Shown here piece by piece: positions 26,340-32,670 of a DNA stretch of 64,000 bases. This stretch comes from Hormoscilla sp. GUM202. Lineage in GTDB: Bacteria; Cyanobacteriota; Cyanobacteriia; Cyanobacteriales; Desertifilaceae. Positions within the stretch are counted from its first letter, which is position 1. Each line of letters opens with the position of its first letter. The notes under the pieces were generated by a model that saw only the letters and a program-made list of their open reading frames with translations, ran no database searches and was not told where the DNA came from. The stretch covers positions 52,079-116,078 of the forward strand of contig RFFC02000026.1 of NCBI GenBank assembly GCA_005518205.2, given 5' to 3'. The position numbers and the translations under genes are program-made.

Positions 26340-26774
26340 ATGGCTGATTTTATTCTGATAACAGGGGATAAAGCGATGTTTAACCCAACCTTTGGGGCGG
26401 CAACTGTGGTGCCCCAACCAGGTACGCTGGTGGGTTCTGGCAAAGACATGATTAATAGCCAACCCGTGTGTGTGGACGGGGATGAGAAAAAAGTGATAGT
26501 ACCGGGCTGTATGTATATGACTCCAGTATACAGTATACCAGGCGTAGGAACCCTCTCGATTCAATCCCTGGGAGGCAATCAAAAAGCTAAAAAAAATAAG
26601 TCCGGTGGCAAACCCGTGTTGCTCAAAGGCAGCACTTTCACTGCTTTGTTTCAAGTGATGACCCCAGCACAGCAACCACCAAAAGGTCCAACGCCACCTA
26701 TTCCCGACGCTACCCCCCAATATTCGGGTACTGGCAGTTTCATTACTACCAATCTCAAGGTTAAAGGTGCCTAA
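26340..26774 (+). CDS. PAAR-like spike-tip protein of the injection system
   Basis: A 144-residue protein, MADFILITGDKAMFNPTFGA then ATVVPQPGTLVGSGKDMINS, VCVDGDEKKVIVPGCMYMTP, GKPVLLKGSTFTALFQVMTP. The gly-pro-rich pattern with repeated short strands and a C-terminal FITTNLKVKGA fits the PAAR/DUF4280-like tip proteins that cap VgrG-type spikes. It is the only injection-system gene on the plus strand and sits at the far end of the locus, so it must have its own promoter. Assignment rests on resemblance and context. Confidence 0.6.
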   Translation: MADFILITGDKAMFNPTFGAATVVPQPGTLVGSGKDMINSQPVCVDGDEKKVIVPGCMYMTPVYSIPGVGTLSIQSLGGNQKAKKNKSGGKPVLLKGSTFTALFQVMTPAQQPPKGPTPPIPDATPQYSGTGSFITTNLKVKGA

Positions 26775-26810
26775 TAACCTGTGTTTCGATCGGGGCGATC
26801 GCCTTTTGAC

Positions 26811-27475
26811 AGCTGTCGTGCATTGAAATTGCATAGGCAGAACCGCCGAGAGCCTTGTTCTCAGAGACCTTCCCAATAGAGAATTGCGCTCATTTTTAAT
26901 TTTGAATTGTTTAGTTTCTCCTCCGGCTTCGGTAAGTGCTCGCGCCCTCAGTGGAATGGTTGCTGGTAGGTGAGAGCTCGCGGACAGTGGCTTCTTACCT
27001 TGCTCCCAAAGTATTTTGAATGAGAGTATTCAGCAATTGTTTGCGTGTTTCCCGACCAAGCTTCTTTACCAAAAGCATCGGCAGAGCCGCCGAGATCCTT
27101 GTTCTTGTGGGACTTTCCCAATGCAAGAATTTTCAATTGCTTATTCACTGACCCCGCGATCGCATCTGTAGCGCGCGCTTACCCATGGTATCCGCTTCCC
27201 GCTCTAAACCCCGATCGCCATTCACTCCATACCCATTCACCTTAAACTCTTCTTTCACCCGCCCCTGCATCTGCTGCACCACGTGCCACGCCTCGTGTGG
27301 CAAATTCCGCTCCTGTCCCGGCCCTACCTCGATCGCCTGCCCTTGGGTATATGCATGAGCATTGAGATGAGCTGGTTTCGGCGAGTTGTAGTTGACTCGC
27401 ACCCCTGAGAGGTCATAGCCTGACATCCTTTCTATCCCTTCCTTCAGCCGATCGGGCAACCCTGTCAAGTTTTTC
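26811..27475. repeat. Segmental duplication in the DUF4157 array, copy 1
   Basis: This segment matches 28561-29225 at a constant offset of 1750 bp and very few changes. It spans the 3' half of a DUF4157 gene, a 66-codon ORF after it, and the flanking DNA. The high identity suggests a recent tandem duplication with a 1750-bp unit. It helps explain why the first DUF4157 gene is 73 codons shorter than the second: the two agree on both sides of a single gap. Confidence 0.9.
26948..27148 (-). CDS. Small ORF overlapping the DUF4157 stop (copy 1)
   Basis: A 66-codon frame with a GTG start that overlaps the TGA of the DUF4157 gene (CAGTGA). It reads MNKQLKILALGKSHKNKDLG then GSADAFGKEAWSGNTQ. An almost identical frame is at 28698-28898. 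The motif GKxxxNKxLGGS also appears in non-coding-looking DNA at about 26830, 27680 and 28580. Whether it is translated is uncertain. Confidence 0.3.
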   Translation of the reverse strand: MNKQLKILALGKSHKNKDLGGSADAFGKEAWSGNTQTIAEYSHSKYFGSKVRSHCPRALTYQQPFH

Positions 27476-27645
27476 CCTTTCTTTTCTTCGGACTGCCGTT
27501 GAGCCGTCCGATCGCCCCCTGGCGAATGGGTTTGGGGTGTCATATTTTTCCCGGGTCGATCGCGCACCGCCGTCCGTTGCAGGAGCCAGCTATCCTTCTC
27601 TTTCTGGGGGGACTGGGAAGTTCTCCTCTCATATTCACGTGTCAT
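27145..27645 (-). CDS. DUF4157 protein A (short), candidate eCIS effector
   Basis: A 166-residue DUF4157 (eCIS core domain) protein. The domain runs from GLPDRLKEGIERMSGYDLSG and VRVNYNSPKPAHLNAHAYTQ to the zincin-like HEAWH at residues 117-121 (NLPHEAWHVVQQMQGRV), then GVNGDRGLEREADTMGKRAL. In the family this domain marks cargo of contractile injection systems. The N terminus has the LQRTAVR motif seen in all three copies here. GGAG lies 9 nt upstream of the ATG. There is no C-terminal toxin domain after the core. Confidence 0.8.
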   Translation of the reverse strand: MTREYERRTSQSPQKEKDSWLLQRTAVRDRPGKNMTPQTHSPGGDRTAQRQSEEKKGKNLTGLPDRLKEGIERMSGYDLSGVRVNYNSPKPAHLNAHAYTQGQAIEVGPGQERNLPHEAWHVVQQMQGRVKEEFKVNGYGVNGDRGLEREADTMGKRALQMRSRGQ

Positions 27646-27822
27646 TTTTACTGTTCTCCTTTTTTAACCTGTCGTGCATTTCTATTCCATAGGTTGATCC
27701 GCCGAGTTCCTTGTTCTCAGAGACTTTCCTAATTTTGAATTCTGAATTTTGAATTTTGACTTGGCTAGCCCTTCATATCTTTCCCAATATAGAATTGCGC
27801 TCATTTTTAATTTAGCAATTGC

Positions 27823-28086
27823 TTACTTTCCTGAGGCCAGTTCTGCGTATATCGATCGGGCCAGCATCTTGCCCACCCGATCGGGGCTAGTTTTCCCCAG
27901 CAATTCCAGATCTACCTGCATAGCTGGTATCCTAGCACCTTTTTCCATAGTTGGGGGCAAGCCCTTTTCTGCCACCAGGCGGACTAATTCTGATTCTACC
28001 GCGCATTGCAATATCCTGCGCATGCTGCGGGACACCTCTACTCCTTCTCCTAGGATTATCTCATTTATCCTCAAATTTACCTGCAT
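27823..28086 (-). CDS. Small conserved protein of the DUF4157 module (87 aa)
   Basis: An 87-residue basic protein, MQVNLRINEIILGEGVEVSR then SMRRILQCAVESELVRLVAE, ending TSPDRVGKMLARSIYAELAS. It is about 60 percent identical to the 85-residue protein at 32410-32667, which sits upstream of the large DUF4157 gene in the same way. Function is unknown; the repeated pairing with DUF4157 genes suggests a loading or chaperone role. Confidence 0.6.
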   Translation of the reverse strand: MQVNLRINEIILGEGVEVSRSMRRILQCAVESELVRLVAEKGLPPTMEKGARIPAMQVDLELLGKTSPDRVGKMLARSIYAELASGK

Positions 28087-28560
28087 TGTTGTAAGTTGTC
28101 ACTTGTTATACCATTTTCTTAAATATTATAGTTGTCAGAGACAACAAACCTACCGCAGCGCGGCGGATAAAATGCACCAGCCTCATATTGGCTTAAAGCC
28201 TTGATACACAATCATTTTGTATTTTGAATTGCGGTATTTTGTATTCCGCGCAGCGGGGAGCTCTCAGTCCACTTCACAATTATTTAAAAATGCGCAGGAG
28301 AGCCCTGCCACAGGGCTCTCCATGTGGAGTCGATGTGAGCGAGTTAGAGATTTACCTGGCCCGGAGTTACGCTCTTTACGCCTCTTTCCGTTGCTTGACC
28401 CAAATGGGGCGCTTTTTGGCGCAGTCCGGGCCGGGCATCCCTGGTTTCGCTTGGGCTTGTGTTACTTTTATTTTCCAAGCCCCCATTAACCATTGATGAA
28501 TCTAGTATAGCTAACGGGAGTGGAACTTGTCAAGGGTTTAAGAAATTTTTTTCTCTCCTA
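28087..28560. other. Spacer with hairpin and possible relics
   Basis: About 470 bp between the duplicated segment and the 87-aa gene. It contains the hairpin at 28297-28321. On the plus strand, VDVSELEIYLARSYALY and CLTQMGRFLAQSGPG read like protein but have no clear start or relatives I know. No gene is called. Confidence 0.4.
28297..28321 (-). terminator. GC-rich hairpin followed by T run
   Basis: A perfect 11-bp stem GGAGAGCCCTG / CAGGGCTCTCC with a three-base loop. Read on the minus strand it is followed after a few bases by ATTTTTAAAT, so it may end transcripts coming from DUF4157 gene B. The T run is short and slightly displaced. Confidence 0.4.
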
Positions 28561-29225
28561 AGCTGTCGTGCATTTACATTGCTACGGTCGAGCCGCCGAG
28601 ATCCTTGTTCTCAGAGACTTTCCCAATAGAGAATTGCGCTCATTTTTAATTTTGAATTGTTTAGTTTCTCCTCCGGCTTCGGTAAGTGCTCGCGCCCTCA
28701 GAGGAATGGTTGCTGGTAGGTGAGATCTCGCGGACAGTGGCTTCTTACCTTGCTCCCAAAGTATTTTGAATGAGATAATTTAGCAATAGTTTGCGTGTTT
28801 CCCGACCAAGCTTCTTTACCAAAAGCATCGGCAGAGCCGCCGAGATCCTTGTTCTTCTGGGACTTTCCCAATGCAAGAATTTTCAATTGCTTATTCACTG
28901 ACCCCGCGATCGCATCTGTAGCGCGCGCTTACCCATGGTATCCGCTTCCCGCTCTAAACCCCGATCGCCATTCACTCCATACCCATTCACCTTAAACTCT
29001 TCTTTCACCCGCCCCTGCATCTGCTGCACCACGTGCCACGCCTCGTGTGGCAAATTCCGCTCCTGTCCCGGCCCTACCTCGATCGCCTGCCCTTGGGTAT
29101 ATGCATGAGCATTGAGATGAGCTGGTTTCGGCGAGTTGTAGTTGACTCGCACCCCTGAGAGGTCATAGCCTGACATCCTTTCTATCCCTTCCTTCAGCCG
29201 ATCGGGCAACCCTGTCTTGTTTTCC
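28561..29225. repeat. Segmental duplication in the DUF4157 array, copy 2
   Basis: Counterpart of 26811-27475, offset 1750 bp. It contains the 3' half of DUF4157 gene B and the 66-codon ORF at 28698-28898 (MNKQLKILALGKSQKNKDLG), which differs from copy 1 at only a few residues. Confidence 0.9.
28698..28898 (-). CDS. Small ORF overlapping the DUF4157 stop (copy 2)
   Basis: Second copy of the 66-codon frame, again GTG-started inside the DUF4157 stop. It differs from copy 1 at roughly six residues. Because the duplication is recent, conservation alone does not prove that it is translated. Confidence 0.3.
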   Translation of the reverse strand: MNKQLKILALGKSQKNKDLGGSADAFGKEAWSGNTQTIAKLSHSKYFGSKVRSHCPRDLTYQQPFL

Positions 29226-29614
29226 CCTTTCTTTTCTTCCGACTGGCGCTGGACCATGGTTGAGCGATCGCCCCTTTCTCCAACTCCATGCGCTACGGAC
29301 ATTCCCTTTATCCCGAGCTGCGCATTACCACGGAGGGACTGCGTCTTCGCCACATTTTTTTCTCCTACTCTTTCCTCTGCATCAGAGTTGTGTTCTTTTG
29401 CATATGCCTGCAATGGGGTAGGTTGAGCTGTGCGATCGCACAGAGGTATCTGCATCAATTCCTGTTTAATGGGTAAGCGATCGCCTGCTGGGTATTCTGT
29501 TTGAGGTGTCAAAGTTTTCGCGGGTAGCTCGCGCACCGCCGTCCGTTGCAGGATCCAGCTATCGTTTTCCTCCTGGGGGGACTGGTTTGTTCTCTGTACA
29601 TATTGATGAGTCAT
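28895..29614 (-). CDS. DUF4157 protein B, candidate eCIS effector
   Basis: A 239-residue protein with the same architecture as copy A: N-terminal MTHQYVQRTNQSPQEENDSW and LQRTAVR, a variable linker, then the DUF4157 core with HEAWH at about residues 190-194. The last 120 residues are nearly identical to copy A; the linker is 73 residues longer. A ribosome site GGAG lies upstream. The promoter-like -35 found before the large DUF4157 gene is also present here but is separated from its -10 by inserted DNA (29640-29900). Confidence 0.8.
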   Translation of the reverse strand: MTHQYVQRTNQSPQEENDSWILQRTAVRELPAKTLTPQTEYPAGDRLPIKQELMQIPLCDRTAQPTPLQAYAKEHNSDAEERVGEKNVAKTQSLRGNAQLGIKGMSVAHGVGERGDRSTMVQRQSEEKKGENKTGLPDRLKEGIERMSGYDLSGVRVNYNSPKPAHLNAHAYTQGQAIEVGPGQERNLPHEAWHVVQQMQGRVKEEFKVNGYGVNGDRGLEREADTMGKRALQMRSRGQ

Positions 29615-29696
29615 TTCTACTGTTCTCCTTTTTTTCCCTATAGGTTATCTCTGCCATTTCTGCTGGCTGCCGAGACTGGGCGATCGGGCGCTACTT

Positions 29697-29893
29697 CCAT
29701 TATCATATCCCTCATCCCGGGCGCATCCAAGCTTTGGGGGAGTACAGGGGGAGACACTCCGACGCGGAGAGGGGGAGACACTCCGACGCATCCGGTGCGT
29801 CTTCTCCAATCTTCTGCGATCCCCGCGTCCCCGTGTCCCCGTGTCCCCCAACCTCTGGATACGCCCCCTCGTCCCTCATCCCTCAACTGTCAA
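29697..29893 (-). promoter_or_regulatory. Promoter-like region split by low-complexity DNA
   Basis: Before the large DUF4157 gene the sequence reads GGGGTTGACAG, 17 nt, TAAGATAAAGGAAGTAGCGCC. Here the same GGGGTTGACAG is at about 29887-29897 and the same ATGATAATGGAAGTAGCGCC at about 29685-29705, but about 170 bp of repetitive DNA lies between them (GGGGGAGACACTCCGACGC twice, GGGACACGGGGAC motifs). If the promoter worked before, the insertion removed its spacing. The extended TATGATAAT box may still support some activity. Confidence 0.5.
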
Positions 29894-29944
29894 CCCCGAG
29901 TGCTCAACCACTTCTCTTGCCTTCATGATGCTACTTAGCTCTTT

Positions 29945-30369
29945 TCGCGGCGCCACCTCGAACAGCAGGCCAAGGGGATAATCTAGCTCCCTCCGGGTTT
30001 GCTTGTATGGGAGCGGTTTTGTAGACGCTCTCCCGTGAGAGGTCTGAACCGGTAATTCGTTCTTGCCCATCCGATTTGCTAGCGGGCAGGATCTACGTGT
30101 TTTGGGCGTATATTTCGCCATCCTGGCGCCGTACTTTGGGAGAGATCGCTCTCTTTCCCATAACAGGTGAGGAGATATTCTGCCCGGATAATCCCCTAAC
30201 CTCATCGCTCGCAAGTCGCGACTTGTGGCGAGCTGTCTCGCTTTGCTTTCCCTCCTTTCCCTCCCGACTTGCTTCCAGTTCAAAGTGAACTTCGTGGCGT
30301 CCGAGCGCCTTGTCTACTTGCACTCGCATCGCTGGCCTGGCTATGGGTTCTGTTTGCCACTTTTGCCCG
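29945..30369. other. Unassigned stretch between DUF4157 B and the foldback element
   Basis: Two overlapping minus-strand frames are open (one ending DYPLGLLFEVAPRKELSSIM near 29940, one from about 30392 with RVQVDKALGRHEVHFELEAS). They look like parts of a degraded gene, but I recognise no family and cannot join them convincingly. No CDS is called. Confidence 0.35.
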
Positions 30370-30532
30370 ACGTGAGTTCGACAGCCGCTCAAACCCTTAT
30401 TTGGCGTCGGGTTGAAAATGCCTCAAACCCCCATGATTGCGTTACACAGATCTATTTAACGCAATCATGGGGGTTTCAGCCATTGAGAACCCTCCGGAGA
30501 AATCAGGGTTTGAGCATCCGTCGAACTCACGT
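30370..30532. mobile_element. Foldback MITE with nested hairpins
   Basis: The outer arms ACGTGAGTTCGACAGCCGCT (continuing CAAACCCT) and, reverse-complemented, ACGTGAGTTCGACGGATGCT (continuing CAAACCCT) match at about 25 of 29 positions. Inside is a perfect 20-bp stem, AAACCCCCATGATTGCGTTA with its complement, around a 12-nt loop (30425-30476). There is no coding capacity. The end sequence ACGTGAGTTCGACGGA also occurs at 63924, upstream of cpeB. Confidence 0.8.
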
Positions 30533-30617
30533 TAACCAAGGGTGCGGTCAAAACCAGTTGGTAGAGGGGGTCCTCGCGTGGGGCCAGAAACCGGGTTTCT
30601 TCTGGAGTCGAGCGCGA

Positions 30618-32234
30618 TCAACTGCTTTTGACCACACCCCCTAACCAATTGACAAATCCGGCGTTGAATTCCTCCCTAGTTAATATTTCGTAGTCTTCGC
30701 TTTTGTGCAGTGTCTTTATCTCGGGTATATGAGCATCACCGACTTTCCATACACCTTTTTGGCCTTTGAGCTTGCGGGCCGCATTGTCCGCTGCTGCCTC
30801 ATGCATTGCTTTTGATCTCATCTCACTGACTTTGTTTTCTGGTCTTATATCCGAAAGCTTCAACACATCTTTGGCATAGGTTTTTATGATGCTTTGGACC
30901 GCTGGAATAATCGTGGTATTTACATCCTGGACTACCGCCTTTTTGAGTAGCTCCTCTAAGTCGGTTAGTTGTTTATAGACATCAACCGCTTTTGCTGCTG
31001 ATTCTCGTTCCGCTTTTTCTTCGATCGCAAGGGATAGGGCTGTCCCAATTTCTCTTATTTGATTCCCTAGTTCCTTTTTGTAGATATCCCATAAGGTCTC
31101 GATACTCACACTTGTCATTTCTGGGCCGGTGAATGTATTTGGTACCGTCTGGTTTCCAAACGGCGTTAATATTTCGACTAATGTTTTTTCTTTCAGGATT
31201 GCAAGTAGCATTTCAACACGCAACATCAGTGGGTCTCCAAGTCTGTCCGAGCCAAAAAAATACCACTTCCTGGTTCGGAATTCGCCCTCCTGTACGTATA
31301 CGCCTCCCGTCCTCGCTACTGCATATTCTCTCTCATCCTTGCGTCTTTTTCCCGATTCCTTGTGGTTTTCTCCGGCAACATTCAGTTTGTTTGTCGCCAG
31401 GTCTTTTTTTTGAATCACTTTAGCAACGGGTTGGGTAGTGCGAGCGTCCGATCTTGGAGGTTGGGCAGTCTCCACAAATATCTCTCTTTCCTTTGCCTGT
31501 TTCCATCCCAGCATTTCCTCCTCTCTGTTTTGCGGTACTATCGCCCTCGACCTCATCTGCAAAGCTCTCTGCCCCATCACATCCGCCTCCCGTTCCAACC
31601 CCCGATCGCCATTCACCCCAACCCCATTCACCTCCATCGTCTTTCTCACCCTGCCCTGCTTCTGCTGCACCACATGCCATGCCTCATGGGGCAAATGCCC
31701 CTCTTGTCCGGGCGCTATTTCGATCGCCTGCCCCTGAGTATATGCTAGAGCATTTACTTGCGCTGGTTTGGGAGAGTTGTAGTTAACGCGCACGCCCGAG
31801 AGGTCATAGCCTGATAAACTTTCTATTCCTGCCTTGAGGCGATCGGGCAGCCCTGTTTTGTTTTCCCCTGTCTTTTCTTCCTCCTGGCGCTGGACTGAGG
31901 TTGATCTATCGCTGAGTCCTCCAACTCGTTCGGAGATTAATTCACTTGATAATCCCCGGAACTCATGTATAGCAAGTCCCTCTATCTGGCTATCTGTCTC
32001 GCTTTCCTTACCTACCATCAGCTTTTGCTGAACCCTTAGCGTATTATGGTTGCTGACAGGTATCTGCGTCAAGTCCCATTTTAAGCTTTCCGAATCTAAT
32101 GCTTGGGACTTTGTTTGCACTTGGAGTGCCTTTTTTCTAGCTAGTAAAGTACGCACCGCTGTCCGTTGCAGTATCCCGTTGTCTATGTCCTTCTGGCCGG
32201 ACTGGTTTGTTCTGCGAACATATTGACTTCTCAT
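30618..32234 (-). CDS. DUF4157 protein C with C-terminal extension, candidate eCIS effector
   Basis: A 538-residue protein starting MRSQYVRRTNQSGQKDIDNG with LQRTAVR at residues 22-28. The DUF4157 core spans about residues 125-220 with HEAWH at 183-187. About 300 further residues follow: a linker, a region with WYFFGSDRLGDPLMLRVEML, a helical stretch, and a conserved-looking end (AMHEAAADNAARKLKGQKGV then WKVGDAHIPEI, FNAGFVNWLGG). The C-terminal part is the likely active cargo domain, but I cannot assign an activity. The ATG at 32234 is chosen because GGAG lies 10 nt upstream; 14 more codons are open. A good promoter lies at 32328-32356. Confidence 0.8.
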   Translation of the reverse strand: MRSQYVRRTNQSGQKDIDNGILQRTAVRTLLARKKALQVQTKSQALDSESLKWDLTQIPVSNHNTLRVQQKLMVGKESETDSQIEGLAIHEFRGLSSELISERVGGLSDRSTSVQRQEEEKTGENKTGLPDRLKAGIESLSGYDLSGVRVNYNSPKPAQVNALAYTQGQAIEIAPGQEGHLPHEAWHVVQQKQGRVRKTMEVNGVGVNGDRGLEREADVMGQRALQMRSRAIVPQNREEEMLGWKQAKEREIFVETAQPPRSDARTTQPVAKVIQKKDLATNKLNVAGENHKESGKRRKDEREYAVARTGGVYVQEGEFRTRKWYFFGSDRLGDPLMLRVEMLLAILKEKTLVEILTPFGNQTVPNTFTGPEMTSVSIETLWDIYKKELGNQIREIGTALSLAIEEKAERESAAKAVDVYKQLTDLEELLKKAVVQDVNTTIIPAVQSIIKTYAKDVLKLSDIRPENKVSEMRSKAMHEAAADNAARKLKGQKGVWKVGDAHIPEIKTLHKSEDYEILTREEFNAGFVNWLGGVVKSS

Positions 32235-32327
32235 TACAGTTTTTCTCCTTTTTTCTTCTACCAAAAGGATTGTCAATACTCTTCCTTCTGGCGGCTGTTT
32301 TTGGGCGAGCCGGCGCTACTTCCTTTA

Positions 32328-32356
32328 TCTTAGAAGATAATCCCAATAGCTGTCAA
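32328..32356 (-). promoter_or_regulatory. Sigma70-like promoter of DUF4157 gene C
   Basis: TTGACA (32351-32356), a 17-nt spacer and TAAGAT (32328-32333) on the minus strand, about 95 nt before the start codon. It would let the candidate effector be expressed separately from the structural operon. Confidence 0.6.
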
Positions 32357-32409
32357 CCCCGATTTCCCATTTCCCAATCACTTCTCTTACCTTAATAATA
32401 CTACCAGAC

Positions 32410-32667
32410 TCATTTTGCCAGTTCGGCGTATATCGATCGGGCCAGCATCTTCCCCACCCGATCGGGGCTTGTTTTCCCCTTCAATTCCAGATTCACCGGC
32501 AGGCGGGGTATCCTCGCACCTTTTTCCAGTTTAGGCGGTAATCCCTTTTCTGTCAACATCCGGGCCAATTCCGCTTCCAAAGCTGCTTGCAATATCCTAC
32601 GCATATTGCGCGGCACATCTACTCCTTCTCCTATGCTTATCTCATTTATCCTCATCTTTACGTTCAT
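32410..32667 (-). CDS. Small conserved eCIS-locus protein (85 aa)
   Basis: An 85-residue protein, MNVKMRINEISIGEGVDVPR then NMRRILQAALEAELARMLTE, ending KTSPDRVGKMLARSIYAELA. It is a paralogue of the 87-residue protein at 27823-28086. It starts 3 bp after the AAA+ ATPase stop, so it is in the structural operon, just before the large DUF4157 gene. Function unknown; position between the ATPase and cargo suggests a role in cargo handling. Confidence 0.65.
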   Translation of the reverse strand: MNVKMRINEISIGEGVDVPRNMRRILQAALEAELARMLTEKGLPPKLEKGARIPRLPVNLELKGKTSPDRVGKMLARSIYAELAK

Positions 32668-32670
32668 TTC

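Noticed and set aside
28224..28496. Plus-strand ORF with VDVSELEIYLARSYALY
   Set aside because: Protein-like in part but crosses a strong hairpin and lacks a start site; may be a relic of unknown origin.
30093..30392. 99-codon minus-strand ORF before DUF4157 gene B
   Set aside because: No start signal or family; overlaps another equally plausible frame. Probably degraded DNA.
30540..30580. tRNA-like text (CCAGTTGGTAGAG)
   Set aside because: No acceptor stem or anticodon arm can be built around it. No tRNA or rRNA was recognised anywhere in the window.
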